Notes: generated by a model not told the origin, from the letters alone. A stretch of DNA of 64,000 bases from Helicostylum pulchrum (GCA_025677825.1 JAIXMO010000013.1:434001-498000), one strand, 5' to 3'; shown: positions 35,110-48,187, counted from the first letter of the stretch. A program made the numbers and translations.

Positions 35110-35438
35110 AAGTACTATGTTATTTTAATAGATGTAGGATAAAGTATGATTTGTGTAAAGTAGTGTTTTATTCATATCCTTATTTTCTAAAAAAAATAAA
35201 GCAAAAGTGTATAAGCTAAAACGTTAATGTTATTACATGTAACAAAGTGGCCCTTTTGTTTATTTTTGTTTTGACGGAACAAAGCTCAATGGCTTTAAAA
35301 TTTACGTTGCCTAAACAAATATACCGTCGACGTTTGATGTAACATACTCGGAACGAGTTTACGGGGTCCCGGAATAACGTATATATTTACCCCTTTTCCT
35401 CATTTCGTAACTCTTCTTTTTCTTTAAAAAAAATTAAT

Positions 35439-38400
35439 ATGGACGAAGTATACGATCTTCACCGACATACAGACTGTGTCATTTTTTGTAAGCAGTCTTT
35501 TCATTTTCTGTTTTTCTTTTTTTTAAAAAAAAAATTCTAACCACACTCCACACAGACATCGGAGATAATACGATTGTTCATAATTCTTTTTCTATTTCAA
35601 GAAGAGACGCTCATTACAGTCCGATATATACGAAGTAAGTATATAGTAGTCAAATATATAATAAGTTCGATTAACAATTTGTAAAAATGCTGCAGTGAAA
35701 TATTTATCGTATATAATACAAAAAAAAAAATCATATGCTTTATGGGATATGGTTGAAGAAAATGAAGATACAGTACGGATATACTTGCCCAGAGAGAAAA
35801 TATACCGACTCTTTAAAAAGGGTAAAGATGGATGGGATCAAGATGATCGATTCTATTCAACAGTAGTATCCAACTTTATTCGCTTATCCACAGAGGAAGT
35901 AATTAAAAATTCAGATAAAAAAATTAAAGATAGTGGCGCATTTCACTACTTATTTGTTGTTCCATCGGAATGGGAAGAAGAATTCAGAGAAGATTTTATT
36001 CGACCTCTTTTTATGCAAGCTGATCTGCTAACAGAGGATGACCACCAGGATAGGCTTCTGTTTTGTTCTGACATAGAATGCATGTACTATTACTTTGTAA
36101 ATACTAAACATGATTTTGATATTGCGATAATACGTAATGCGATTTTAGGTAGGATTATTACCGAGGAGGAGAGCCGAGTGTTGATCAAGTTGTATTCAAT
36201 CTCGACCGGAAGTCCTTTGTTTGATGCGCCCAAATCCGTAACGTTTCCGAAAATTATAGATTCAAATTCACTATCTCTTACTACCGATGATGTTATAAAT
36301 GGTATAAGAGAGCTTATAAAGACCAAATTCTCTTTCGATGCTCAGGAAGAAACTATTCAAAACATTATGGAAGAGTTGGGCAATGATTTTTTTAACGAAA
36401 TAGTTAGTAATGTGGTATGGGATTAATCAGACGATGTTAACTAACGGTTTATTATAATAGGAAGAGAAAGACGATGTAGAATACATAATGAAAACTTTTA
36501 TTAGTGATAGAAGTATCTCCGAATTAGATAAACACCACGAGACACATATAAAATCCATTCGTCCTTTTGATATATGTGCTGAAATCAGTAAAAAACTGCC
36601 CAATAACTTGAAAAATTTACTTCCAAACAACCTTGTAAAGGAGTATACCCTTTTGAAGTTTACTGATGCATTCAATTATTCTGAAATTTATGTAAACAAA
36701 TGTCTAGTAAATTGGTCAAGATATCTATTGGAATATAATAGAGTTTCTCTCCGCTCCCAATATATCATGTCTAAAACCCTGAGCTCTAGATATACGCACC
36801 ATAGTGAAATATCGGAGGGAGCATCTCTATACTTGTTTAGCGCAGTTCAGAATTCTGATATATACAGTAAACCGCGTATATTACCAACGGACAATTCGGC
36901 AACTTCTTCTTCGATATTCTTAAATTCAAAACCTGATACTATTATGAATATAGGTACGTCGAAATATATGGTCTATAATTTTAATGCTGATACTTTATGT
37001 ATAACTAGATATTTCTCTGAAATCTACGGCATTATCGTTTTCGTTTTTAGACGAAAATGGTTTAGTAAAAGAAATCTGGAACCACGACTACTTTGTGCCT
37101 GGTATCCTGTAAGATATAAATACAAAAATGCCAAAAGTATATATACTAATACGACACTAGTTTGCGCTCTCTGGGATCGTTCTTTAGCTTTTCCGAAGTA
37201 TCAACATTAAATGTCAAAAATTCGTAAGTCTAATAATATATATTATATTCAACACCAATAATAATAAAAAATCTACTTAGGTTTATAACGTTCGTTGATA
37301 AGTGCTTCACAAACGACCCTGACTTTTTCTCCGTTGATAGAAATAACATCTTCGATAAGGATACGGTTGCTGTGATAGAAGATATATTGAATTTGGAGAG
37401 CTATAATAAAGATTCATTGGTGTCAACTCGACAGCAGATATACATCAAAGCGTTTGTATCGATTTATTGGATCTATATAAGTAACATTGTATTGAGAAAG
37501 TTACCAGCAATTACAGGACTTGATGACGATACAAAAATTGGATATTATATCACTATAGAAAATGTGTTGCTGAATAGGTTATTTGGTACTGAAGATGATT
37601 TAAGAGATATTATTTATGCGAGTAACCTGGCGCATAAAGATGACAGTTCAAAAAAACTCAGAATTGCTACACGAGGAGAAAGACTCTTTTCTGTAATTCA
37701 ACAATCTTTCGAGCTACAATTTCCGCTCAAATCTTTCTTCGTGGTAGCTCAATTATATGAAGACTATATACACTTAACGCTAAATCAAGTAGTAACTGAG
37801 TCTAGTTTGGATGAAGAAGATCAGGAAGCAATTGTCCTTCAAGACGAATTAATTTACATTCCAAATATATACGACTCGTTGTGCTTCAGCATGTGGAATA
37901 ATATTATAGAAGATATTACTCTAATTAATTTATGCGACACCCATAAAGAATACAACGACAATGAATTACTGGAGATATTCTCTTTAGAAAACCAAACAGA
38001 ATTTACAAACAATTTTCAGGATCATATATCTAGAAACGTAAGTAATCTAAAATACTGTCAGCTTGTATCATTCTCTTTATCTAAACTTTTAATTTTATAC
38101 TTTGTATAGATACTCGACAGGAATTTAACCACACAAAAAAAAGACACAGTCCCTATATGCCTAAGTAATTCATGTAACTGCAAAGTTTCTTTAACATCAA
38201 ATGATATTACAGAGGTCTCTTTCCGGCCGGTTTTAAAAGACATTATATCTTCTGTCTTTACTTCCCTGATAAATAAGCAGCTCTTTGGAAAATATGGAAA
38301 TATTCAATATGTGTTTCATATGATATACTTCAACTATAATCCGCAGTTCCAACGTATCCTTACGAAAATATTAAATGATGAAACCGACTATTTTTTGTAT

Positions 38401-39049
38401 GAACGAATGATCAACATATCTCACTATACTATACAAAAGTTATCAAATGAACTGTTGAAGCCTACTATTCGACGAGAAGCATGTTCATATAAAGCGTTTC
38501 AAATGGGAGTACTATATCATGTGTACAGTGAGACTTATAATTTTCGCTTTAGTGCATCTCCCGATGGCCAGTATTATAATTTTAAAAGCAAGATATTTTT
38601 AATATGGATCCAAACAAAAGACACTTGTGATATTACATTTCGACTTTTTAAAAAGGGGGATAAAATAAGCAGCTACCAAATAGATCTAGTATGTTTAACT
38701 TTCCGACATACGAATCGTGCTGTAAATTTCAAAGCGAGTAAGTAGTACAACGAAAAGATTACTTTGTAGCTTATACTTTATACTAGAATACCCGAAGCTC
38801 GATAACACACCTGTTACAGCGTATAACGGCGAAGTCCATTATGAACATAATCAGTTAGAAGCTATAGATGGGCCCTTTTTTTATATACCAGATGATTATA
38901 TAACCGAGGTTGGTGAAATACCTTTTACATTTTCCATAGCTTACGAAGGATATACGTCGTCTCTTTCTTTAGCGATAAAATATAATGGAACGAGAGAAGA
39001 GAGGCTTTTGACTGCACTTTCAGAACCAATGACTTTGGCTCGTTTTTAA
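35439..39049 (+). CDS. Large Hsp70-like (actin-fold ATPase-like) accessory protein
   Basis: Nine exons join in frame into about 1,040 aa. Introns are near 35488-35555, 35634-35693, 36420-36460, 36953-37047, 37108-37158, 37223-37279, 38038-38108 and 38741-38788. The product starts MDEVYDLHRHTDCVIFY. In the first half, VVPSEWEEEFREDFIRPLF followed by DDHQDRLLFCSDIE resembles the Hsp70/HSPA12-like VPxxW...R...AGL...EPE region used by divergent Mucorales Hsp70-like proteins. In the second half ITIENVLLNRLFGTEDDL, then IIYASNLAHKDDSSKKL, suggests a second, more degraded core. The usual DxGTT phosphate loop is not visible; the N-terminus has YIGDNTIVHNSF instead. Nucleotide binding is therefore doubtful. 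All frames are intact, so the gene may be expressed. Role unknown; the Hsp70 link is moderate. Confidence 0.6.
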
Positions 39050-39423
39050 AATAAAATACCTCGTTAGCTATTAAAAGGATTAAAGCTTTCATGTTTTCCT
39101 GACCCTCCTTTGCTTGACAACTAAACCCTACGTTTAGATAACCGTAAAACGAACCACTAATATCAGCGTTAATCCTTTTTTACGAGTGATAGATTTCTGC
39201 TTAAACATTAAATCGGGATATTTATCGATTACAGAAGTTTGTAAAAATGATTGATTGTCTTGATTATGGCAAAATGTTTAAGTGGTCATTGTTGACGCGT
39301 TATTTAAACGCAGGTTCATCGTATGGTTGGCTAATACCTTCAAGTTAAAAAGCCTGGCATTTTTTTATATGTATATTTTTTTTTTCACTCTTTTGCAAGT
39401 GTTTAAATATATTTTATTATCAA

Positions 39424-40911
39424 ATGTCAGAAGCTATAAAAAGATCACGTTGGGTATCTGACGATGATGAAGAAGAAGAACAAGTCGAACAAAAGCCGCC
39501 AGTAAAGCAACAAAAGAAAGAAACACAATCACAAGCAGTACGTCAAGTGATTATGCGTACGGAGCAACCGGCACCGAAACCATACCCTTATTTACGAGAA
39601 TGTCGCCACGTTGATTGTTTTGAAAAATTGAATCATATCGAAGAAGGTTCTTACGGTATTGTATTTCGTGCTCGTGATAAAGAGTCGGGTGAGATTGTTG
39701 CGTTAAAGAAATTAAAGCTGAATCCGGAAAACGGTGGGTTTCCTGTCACCAGTTTAAGAGAGATCCATGCATTAATGACAATTAAGCATCCTAATATTGT
39801 TAACGTTAGAGAAATTGTTATGGGAAACCATATGGATCAGTAAAGTATTTTAAACTAGTAGAAATAATACTTGTGTATACTTATACTTTTTTTTTCTCTT
39901 ACAAAAATAGAGTATTTATTGTAATGGACTTTATTGATCATGACTTGAAGGGTTTGATGCAGGACATGCGTTCACCATTCTTACAGTCCGAAATAAAAAC
40001 GTTGATGCTTCAGTTGTTATCAGCGGTGGCGTTAATGCATGATAGTTGGGTCATTCATCGTGATTTAAAGACGTCGAATTTATTGCTGAATAACAGAGGT
40101 GAAATCAAAGTAGCGGATTTTGGTCTTGCAAGAAAATACGGTAGTCCTATGGGGAATATGACACAGTTGGTTGTAACGCTTTGGTACAGAGCACCCGAGT
40201 TATTATTAGGTGGTAAAGAGTATACAACTGCTATTGATATGTGGTCTGTAGGTTGTATCTTTGGTGAATTAGTAAATAATGAAGCATTGCTACCTGGTAG
40301 AAGCGAGATTGATCAATTAGATAGGGTAACGTATATAGGTGTATAGGAAGTATGCCCTTCTTCTTTTTTTAAACGGTTTTTATAGATATTTAAATTATTA
40401 GGTAGTCCAACAGAAGAAATATGGCCTGGATTTTCGGAACTTCCTCATGCCAAGAACATAGCACCCATACATCAACCGTAAATACTTGTAATGTTTTTTA
40501 TTTTATTACGGATACTGATTTTCTATTGTAGATATAGCATTTTAAGAAGTAAATTCACTACTTTAACCCAAGCAGGCTTGGACCTTTTATCGAGATTATT
40601 GACTTATGATCCCTCAAAACGTATTACAGCGGAACAAGCACTGCAACATCCTTATTTTAGTGAAAGTCCTGCACCCAAAGATCCATCCATGTTTCCAACT
40701 TGGCCATCCAAAGGATCTGGGCACAAGTAAGTTTAAATAGTTTTTTTCCTCCTCTTTGTTGCTAAACTCAATATGTATATTTAGAAAGCGAGACTTTAGT
40801 CCTTCTGCACCAGCAGCAGCTCATGGTGTAAGTGAAGAAGAACCTGGCTTAGCAGGTACTCTTTTTGGTGGTCAAACAGAATCAACAGGATTTCGATTAA
40901 AGCTCGGATAA
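39424..40911 (+). CDS. CDK11 (PITSLRE)-type cyclin-dependent kinase
   Basis: Starts [20 protein letters not shown]; exons split near 39841-39909, 40328-40385, 40481-40529 and 40728-40784. An acidic/basic N-terminus precedes the kinase domain: [29 protein letters not shown] (the PITSLRE helix with Ile to Val), [42 protein letters not shown] and [12 protein letters not shown]. All catalytic residues are present. CDK11 with cyclin L phosphorylates splicing and transcription factors in the nucleus. The N-terminus is much shorter than in animals, as usual in fungi. It converges on ARPC5 with 34 bases between stop codons. Confidence 0.93.
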
Positions 40912-40945
40912 AAAAAAAAGAATAAAAAAAAATATATAGGTTTAT

Positions 40946-41605
40946 TTAAAAGACTGTACGTTTATCAGTCATCACACGTACGATACAACCATTACCAGCA
41001 ACTTCGGTCAACTACAACCCCACATTTTAAAAAAAAAAACGTTAGTTTTCCCCTTTCTTTCTCTCCGTTTTTTTTGTTTTATTTACCTTTTCATGCCATG
41101 TCAAGAGGACGCTAGAATTGTACTGTTCTGGTTTACCCATACCTGCATATAAATACTTCATCAAGACATCTTGTTGGTCGGTGGTAAGTGATTTTATAAA
41201 TTGAGGAATATCAGCAGCACGGAATAAGGTCAAAACTTCAGATACTGTCTTTGTACTTTCGTTCTACAGTAGTGATTTTTTTTTTAGAAGTTGCTCTTTA
41301 ATATATATTTCGTATATATCTAACCTTTGAAGCTTCAAGATGACGACCATAAGGAGGTTCTTCCAAAGCACGAATTAAAGCGTTATTCAATTCACCTCTA
41401 AATATAATAAAAAGATGAGTCAAGGAAATATAACACGTCTAAATATGTTATACCTTGTAAGCATATTACGAACATCGGTGCTTCGTGTTTGAGTAGCAGA
41501 TGCTACTTGTTCAGGTGTTAAACCAGTCTCGAATTCAGCAAGGATTTCATCTTCAGTGTAAGCATCCTCATCATACTGATCGATATCAATGGTACGCCAA
41601 GACAT
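40946..41605 (-). CDS. ARPC5: ARPC5, Arp2/3 complex 16-kDa subunit
   Basis: Starts MSWRTIDIDQYDEDAYTED and ends VAGNGCIVRVMTDKRTVF. Internal blocks LTPEQVASATQTRSTDVRN, KSLTTDQQDVLMKYLYAGM and NSSVLLTWHEK are those of ARPC5/p16-Arc. The subunit bridges parts of the seven-protein Arp2/3 actin-nucleating complex at cortical patches. Three introns lie near 41454-41400, 41325-41264 and 41085-41015. Length about 150 aa, as expected. No damage. Confidence 0.95.
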
Positions 41606-41789
41606 TATGTATTTAATATATTTTTTTTTATATATGTAAAGGAAAAAAAAGAAAAGAAAGCTTTAAGACGAACTCGACGTCATGAAAAAAAGAAGGGAAG
41701 CCGGTCTTTCAATTGACCGTGCAACAAAAAAAAAAAAATGAATAAGGGTATCATATAAGTGTTTAATAAATAAAGTATAAATAAAAGAA

Positions 41790-42278
41790 TTATGCAGTGT
41801 TCTCTTCTTCTTCAGTAGTAGTTAGTGGGTTTACAAAGAATGCTAAAACAGTTGCAATAACACAGAATGCAGCACATACAAAAAAGATAAGGTTAGGCAT
41901 TGTTTTAACTGAAGCACTATAGATAGTGTTAATAGTAAGTTGGGATACAATCACTGTTTAAACAAAAGCCATGTTAGTTATTGGAACTAGTACATTTTTC
42001 TTTGGTCACTTACTAGCACATGATTCCAATACGGCCATAGCACCTAATAATTCACCAATTTCATTTGCAGAAACCAAAGTTGTAGTCAAGGACCGAAGTG
42101 AAGGTTGAGCTAAAGCCGCTAAACTTTGAGACATACCAGTTAAAGTAAATCCAACAGAGGTAGTAACCAAACCTAAAACTACCAATGAAATCATTTCAAC
42201 GGTTAAACCAAAGCGAATCATCCAGACGTCAAATAATATTGTACGATGTATTTCTTCATCGCTACGTTCAGGGTCTTC

Positions 42279-42313
<35 letters not shown>

Positions 42314-43686
42314 ATTCTTGTTCTAAAAATTCAGTAGTGATAATGGCAGGTTGAATGACTGCATCCGATTCATCCACAGACACGCTTTTTTTATGGAATA
42401 ATTTGGAGATAAAAGGTAACACCAGCGTCAACATAATCAATCGAGCAAATGAGGCAAGGCTCACGTACAGACCACCTTCGTAGGCAGTCCAGTGGAAAGA
42501 AAGCATAGCGTAAAGCATGGTAGGCGGTAAAGCGATGATGGCCAATAAGAAAGAAATAGCAGCGATAATGACAAGCGCATACCGATTGGCATGCCTTGAA
42601 GAAGTTCTAAATAAGATACGAAGCGCGGAAAAGATATTGAGACGTTCTAGTAAAGATTCTTGTTTCTTTATGGTGGGTTTAAATTGGTTGAAATCATGCG
42701 ACTCGGGTAAAACCAAGTAAACATAAAGTTCGAATATGACACTCATGATGAATACCATATAAAATATACTCATGATGGTACCGGATTTCTTGATAAGAAG
42801 TGAGGCAGCAATAGGACCGATGGTGGTACCAAGATATAAGGCACCCAGGAATCTACCAAAGGTGACCGTTCGTTCAGCTGTTGTTGTACAATCGGTAATA
42901 TAGGCCTGAACTGAGGCAAAAAAGACACTGTCACCTGCCATTAATCCGCGTACAACGGGGGCAATAAAAAGTAGTGAAATTCCAAAAAAGTTTTGATATT
43001 TGATGGTGGCAATATATGCAACCATTAATAAGCAATTGCCTGCGCCAGCTAATTTGAAGATCAGACGTCTACCTTTTCGATCTGATAAGGAACCGTAATA
43101 ACTGGCGACTAGTAAAGCTAAAAAAAAAACCCCCCAAAAAAAAAAAAGATTTTAGTAAGGGAGTTTTAAAAGGGTGATGTAATTATTACTTGAGGCGTAT
43201 GTAAGAAACATAATCACGGCTTGTGCTTCAGAAATAACTGCTTGAACTTCTGGAATTGTACAATTCTCAATGGGTATATCGGTAATTTCACCAGTTTTAG
43301 ATTGATAATATCTGAAAAAGATTTTTTTTTTTTTTTAGTGTTTGGGGCTTATCAGATTGTAAATCATTTTTTTACCTGTAACAAAAGACAACAGTGTAAA
43401 ATTGAATCATGGGAGCATACAAGGCACTGTTATGTAATTATGTAATTTTAGAAAAACTTAAGGGATGCCTGTTGTTGTTTACGTATTTCTTTTTTTAATA
43501 TTAAAATCAGCATGAAAATCTTTACCCAAAACAGAAAGTCAGAAAGAATAAGGGAATAATGACATACCAAGCAGAAGGTTTCTTGGCTACTCTCTTGGCG
43601 TCATTTTCCCAGCTGCCTTGTCTCTGCCTCTCGGGCAAAAGTGGTGTCACTTCTGTCTTGTTTTTCTTTGACCCGGTTTCTGTCAT
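41790..43686 (-). CDS. Major facilitator superfamily transporter
   Basis: Starts MTETGSKKNKTEVTPLLPE. The long exon 43025-42018 contains many hydrophobic helices with the MFS layout: a basic loop DRKGRR (RC of 43090-43060) after TM2-3, GRFLGALYLGTTIGPIAASL, a central loop, then six more helices. The central loop contains a poly-Thr run encoded by an AGT/ACT trinucleotide tract at 42280-42313. The last exon ends NPLTTTEEENTA. Introns are near 43608-43565, 43370-43190, 43120 and 42015-41955; those toward the N-terminus are approximate. The fold fits tetracycline-resistance-like or HIAT1-like carriers. Substrate unknown. Probably a plasma- or vacuolar-membrane protein. Confidence 0.8.
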
Positions 43687-45300
43687 ATAGTTTATGTAAT
43701 AAAAAAAAAGTAGAAGTATAAAAAGAAAAAAGGAAAGGGGGAGGGAGCGAAAAAAAAAACGATTGAAAAAGAAAATAGAAAATAGGTGTTCGGTCTTCGT
43801 AATAAATTGTTTTCTTCTTTAGAATATTATCGCCTTTTAAGGTTTAATCCAATCAACTACCATGAAAGTTTTTTTCTTGGGAAGTACAAACTTGACGTAA
43901 GATTATTTGGTTTCGACACCATATCTTCAAAAGAAAACAGAGAGTTTTTTCTTTTAAAAAAAATAATTGACATAACATTTTCAGTACCACTATTGTAATG
44001 GCAATTAATATGATATTTATTTTGGTTTCTTTTGTAGTTCTTTCTACTTACAAGTGTTCGTTTAGTGATGTCTCCACTCTGTCATTCCAATCGAGAGAAC
44101 ACGCAAATCAGTGGCAACTAGTAGACGACGTCTTCTTTTAGGGTTTGATTTGCGCTTCTACATTAGGACAAACAGTAACAGAATCACTTCTGTTTCGACC
44201 AGGATTTAGAATATCTCATTATTCTTTTTGAATGCAACAGGTGGATACAACACCTTTAATAAAACGGGATGTTGAATCCATGAGATCAAAAAGATCACTG
44301 CTTGCGAATTTGACAATTTTTCTGTTAAAAATGAAAATTATCTTGTAACCGTCCACACGAAGTCGGAAGAGTCTTATACGCTTGTTATTGGGATTGTTGG
44401 CCTTTTCATTCCAGAAACCTACTTGATTTTTTTCCTTGGTGGTATCAACTTTACTAAAAATTATACTTGGAACTAATCTCTGTAAGCATATTTATGTTCG
44501 ACCATTCTTTTAACGGTACTTTTTAGATCATTGTTGTCAATTACGAATATAAACAAGTTAACAAACTTCTTTTATCCAGTCAATTTTCCTGTGATTTACC
44601 GTCTTCAAGTACCTGTTTTTTTTTCATTTTACATAAGATCGATAGAGGAAAAAAAAATCTTGGTTTGAAGTTTCACGTAAAAAAAGATGTTTGCAGTTCT
44701 TTCTTATTGCTACTTCTTCAATACTTGTAAGCCCCTTCAAACCAACTCTGCCTTCCCTCTCCGCAATCCTGTCAGTGACATTGTCCTGAACTTATAAATA
44801 GTAGATGATAAAAAAGGGGGAAATTTCGTAATATATACGTAATTCGTTTTATATGTGCTCGTATTCATACGTTAATCATTTTTAACGCGAATATGACATC
44901 CTGTATTTGCAATTCGAAAGTTTGAAACTGAAGACAGGTTTCGTCTGTCTTGGCTAGTAATACTCCAAGCCCAAGCTAGATATCACCACTGCCATCTCGA
45001 GAAACCGAGTATAGCAGCATCGATTTTTTTTTTTTGCATTATTCTCGTTACTGAATTTTACTGAAACCAGCTTATTCTTGAGAGAGAGGATACATTGCTT
45101 ACTATTCATGAACTGCTTAGTAATTTTTTCACCAGTTTTGGGATATTAAGATTCCATCAATTGTCGTATAATTTCTATAATTGAAAGAGTCACGTATACA
45201 AGGGGCGGCGGGCCTGTGAACTGGACCAGTCCTAGCGTCCGGAAACAAGTTTCTCCATACTTTTTTCTTTTTTTCTTTTTTGTTCTAGTGATTACCAAGA
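43687..45300. other. Intergenic, possible decayed gene remnants
   Basis: A 1.6-kb spacer with one open frame at 43786-43998 (MFGLRNKLFSSLEYY) and a coding-like stretch at 44046-44210. The second reads YKCSFSDVSTLSFQ, then REHANQW, before stops. Neither can be named. A diverged R1 repeat lies at about 44805-44890. A gene relic is possible, but the evidence is thin. Confidence 0.35.
44805..44890. repeat. Dispersed repeat R1, diverged copy
   Basis: Contains GATGATAAAAAAGGGGGAAA and then GTGCTCGTATTCATACGTTA followed by ATCATTTTTAACG, matching the core of 8721-8763 with a shorter spacer. Confidence 0.45.
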
Positions 45301-46475
45301 ATGTCTGACAACAACTCAAACCAAACGTAATTGAGACATTTTTTTTTACGGAAAAGACGCGATTTAACATTTTATTTTTGTACAAAAAGTAACGAGCTGT
45401 TACAAGGAGCAGTTGAATCTTTAGCTGACAATGTAAACAATCAACGTGAAGAAGCCTATAATGTAAATGACGCTAAACACGCAAAAAAAAAAAAATAGCC
45501 GTTTTGAATAATATTTATATCTTAGGCTTTAAATCATGCACTGGAAGGGAACGCTAAAATGATGAGATTGTTTGGAGAACTATTGGAAAAGTCATACGTG
45601 ACTAAAGTACAGCTGTGTAAATTATTAAATAAGCTATACATTATAAAAGAGAGATACTCATGGATGTTTATAGCTAGTGAACTTAAACCGACAGAGGATG
45701 GGAGTATTCAGATTGATTTGACTATAAATAACTCTACACCTTTTCCTATTCTATCGATGACGGGTGAATTTGATTTCGGAGGAGCCGATGTAATAAACAA
45801 AAAAAAAAAAGTCATGATGCTTGTGCTGCATAATAACAAATTTTTCTATAGGTTGAAAAATTGTGTACAAAAGATGGTGTATTTGAATCGAATATAAATG
45901 TAGACAAGTTTACAAAGGCAGTAGAATCTATTCGAATCAAGTCAACACAAGATGAACCAATTTACGGTAAAGGAGTTGTTCGTTTTCAATACCCTCACCC
46001 TTTGAATGCTAAAGAATTAAAACTTGAACATTCTTTTGGAGTTTATGTCATTGATCAAGTAAAGGGGTTTTTTTTTACTACGAATGCATGAAAACAAGCT
46101 AATTTTTTTTTTTTTTTTTTCCCTTTTAGTTATCCAAGACTAGTGTGAACAAATCAAAAGCGCATAAATTTGAAGCCAAGTTTTATCCAGTAAAGTTTAT
46201 TCGCGAAATAATGAAGATCCATCCCATAAAAGGTATCGACATCGGCATGTGTATTGAATTATCCAGGAAAAATGTGAGTTACCCTCCTATTAAAGCCTAG
46301 TGTGCAATTTTAATTAATATTATTTTTTTTTTCTTTCAAGTTTAAAGTAGTATGTGAAATCATCAATTTCTCTGACGATCTTGAATTAGCTCAAGTAGAG
46401 TTTTCTAGTGATTCTGATCAAGAGTGTAGATTTAAATCAAGGTTAATAGAAGAATTAGATGCTTTAAGTCGCTAG
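45301..46475 (+). CDS. Unrecognised protein, coiled N-terminus and beta-rich domain
   Basis: Starts MSDNNSNQT and continues NELLQGAVESLADNVNNQR after an intron near 45329-45391. A short helical, coiled-coil-like N-terminus (45391-45600) leads to a mixed beta-rich region: SIQIDLTINNSTPFPILSMT, GVVRFQYPHPLNAKELKLE and HSFGVYVIDQLSKT. It then has a C-terminal acidic stretch DQECRFKSRLIEELDALSR. Introns are near 45463-45526, 45792-45850, 46058-46130 and 46275-46340. I do not recognise the family. Beta-strand spacing suggests an adhesion- or scaffold-like fold. The gene is intact and converges on the tail-anchored protein gene with 93 bases between stops. Confidence 0.6.
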
Positions 46476-46568
46476 TTAACATAACAAAAAAAAAAAGGTT
46501 TTTATAAATATATATATATATTTTTATTATTATTATATGTACACAAAGAAAAAAAGAAGAAGGGTATG

Positions 46569-47156
46569 CTAAAGTTTAAATAGTGATTGGTTTGTATCTG
46601 CACACATAAAATGATATACCAGACAAACCAAACTAGATAATAATAAAAGTCTAAATAGCCTCCACAAGTATTCAGATATGATCAACATATTATTGGATTC
46701 GTTGTTACTGTGAGATTGAATAACTGTGTGATCTGACGTAGGGTCTTTTAATACGTGAGGGGAATATAATCCTTCATTAGATAATAAATCACTACTTGAT
46801 TGTCTTCTCTTTTGTTGCTGGTGGTAATGATCTTCAGCTAATCTTTCAATGACATCTTGACTACGAAATTGTTCTAAAATAACATCGGCCATCATGGGAG
46901 CACCGGTACGAGCTATAAGAGCTTCAAGTAATTCTTGTATCACGCCCTTTTGTTCTTCTTCCATTTTAGCTTCTTCTAAAGCAGCTTGTGCCAGCTCAAT
47001 AAACCTATCCTTGTCGTGGAATCGTGTTTGTTCATCTCCACTTTCATCTGTTGTCCAGTTTTTTCTTTCGTCTAGAGTAAATCGACGACATGAGACACCA
47101 CTCTTTGTATATTCAGTGTTAGTGGTGTTGAAATTATTATATCTTGCGGTAATCAT
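46569..47156 (-). CDS. Single-exon protein with C-terminal membrane segment
   Basis: 195 aa with no intron. It has a charged, helical middle (IELAQAALEEAKMEEEQKG, VIQELLEALIARTGAPMM) and a Gln/Ser-rich linker. A strong hydrophobic segment lies near the end (RLFRLLLLSSLVCLVYHFM, about residues 165-185), followed by a short tail ADTNQSLFKL. This is the layout of a tail-anchored protein of ER or mitochondrial membrane. A peroxin or SGT-like match (co-chaperone-type helix) was considered, but no clear family is seen. A poly-A tract of about 25 A lies upstream at 47200-47223. Confidence 0.6.
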   Translation of the reverse strand: MITARYNNFNTTNTEYTKSGVSCRRFTLDERKNWTTDESGDEQTRFHDKDRFIELAQAALEEAKMEEEQKGVIQELLEALIARTGAPMMADVILEQFRSQDVIERLAEDHYHQQQKRRQSSSDLLSNEGLYSPHVLKDPTSDHTVIQSHSNNESNNMLIISEYLWRLFRLLLLSSLVCLVYHFMCADTNQSLFKL

Positions 47157-48187
47157 TCCATAAAAATTATTTATTTGTAATAAAGGAAGAAGAAGAGCAA
47201 AAAAAAAAAAAAAAAAAAAAAAGTTTTTAAACCCGCTTTTTTTCTCTTCTCTACTTTAAACTTTTGAGTAAGGTAGTACCATCAAAACATTAAAGGTCCT
47301 CTTGTATCACGCGTTTTTTGTATAATATATTCCCGAAAGTCAACTTCTTTATTATTGTCTGGATTTATCTTATGATCAGAAAAGAAAATACTCTTTGTCA
47401 ATAAACACTAATATACACGTGCATTCAATTGCATTGTTATGATTATTTTTTTGGGTTGGCAAAAGAAAGAAAAAGTAGAGGTTCTTTCTGCTTTTTTTGA
47501 ACGCAGTTATTGTGTGTCATTACACACTGAATTATCTCCAGTGTGTGCCATCACTGGCATGAGACACGAGACATCACTCCAGCATAAGAACAAATAACAT
47601 TTATAAAAAATCAAATAACCCCAAAAAACAGCTTTTTTTGCTTGATAACCCTCCTTTATTTATTTCATGTATCGTTATGATAATCAGTTAGTATTGTTGT
47701 TCGTATAAAAAAAGTTAACTATGCGCCCCCCCCCCCCCAAAAAGGGACCATGCAAAAGTTTGACATCGGATCAGATCGGTGTATTATAGTGGACCAGGCT
47801 CTCTCTCTTTTCTTTTCTTTTACCGTTCTTATTAAACATGTTATCTTTTCTTTTTCTTTTTTTACCGCAGGTTACACATGTTGAAAGAACCCAGCATCTC
47901 TTTAATTATCATCTGATTATGTCGGCTGGACCAAACAAAATGTCGTCTCTTGAAAATGTCAATTTAGTAGATTTCAACCTTTAAAAAAATCCTACTAATT
48001 CGTCAGTTGCATTATTAGCTACTGTAGCTTGAGGATCCTCATTATTCAGTTTACGACAGTTCTATTATCAGACCCATTATCAGTGGTGTTATTCTAAAAT
48101 TTAATGGCTATTTGCTGATGTGTTAATTCAGCTTTGTGATCAAATAAGAAACTATCACTTTTTTTCTTTTTGACAAGTTGCGTTTTT

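Noticed and set aside
43786..43998. Candidate small gene upstream of the MFS transporter
   Set aside because: Single 70-codon frame without supportive splice continuity or recognisable motif; kept only as part of the spacer description.
44039..44210. Possible C2H2 zinc-finger relic (YKCSFSDVSTLSF)
   Set aside because: Only one Cys of the pair is present and stops follow quickly; the resemblance is too weak.
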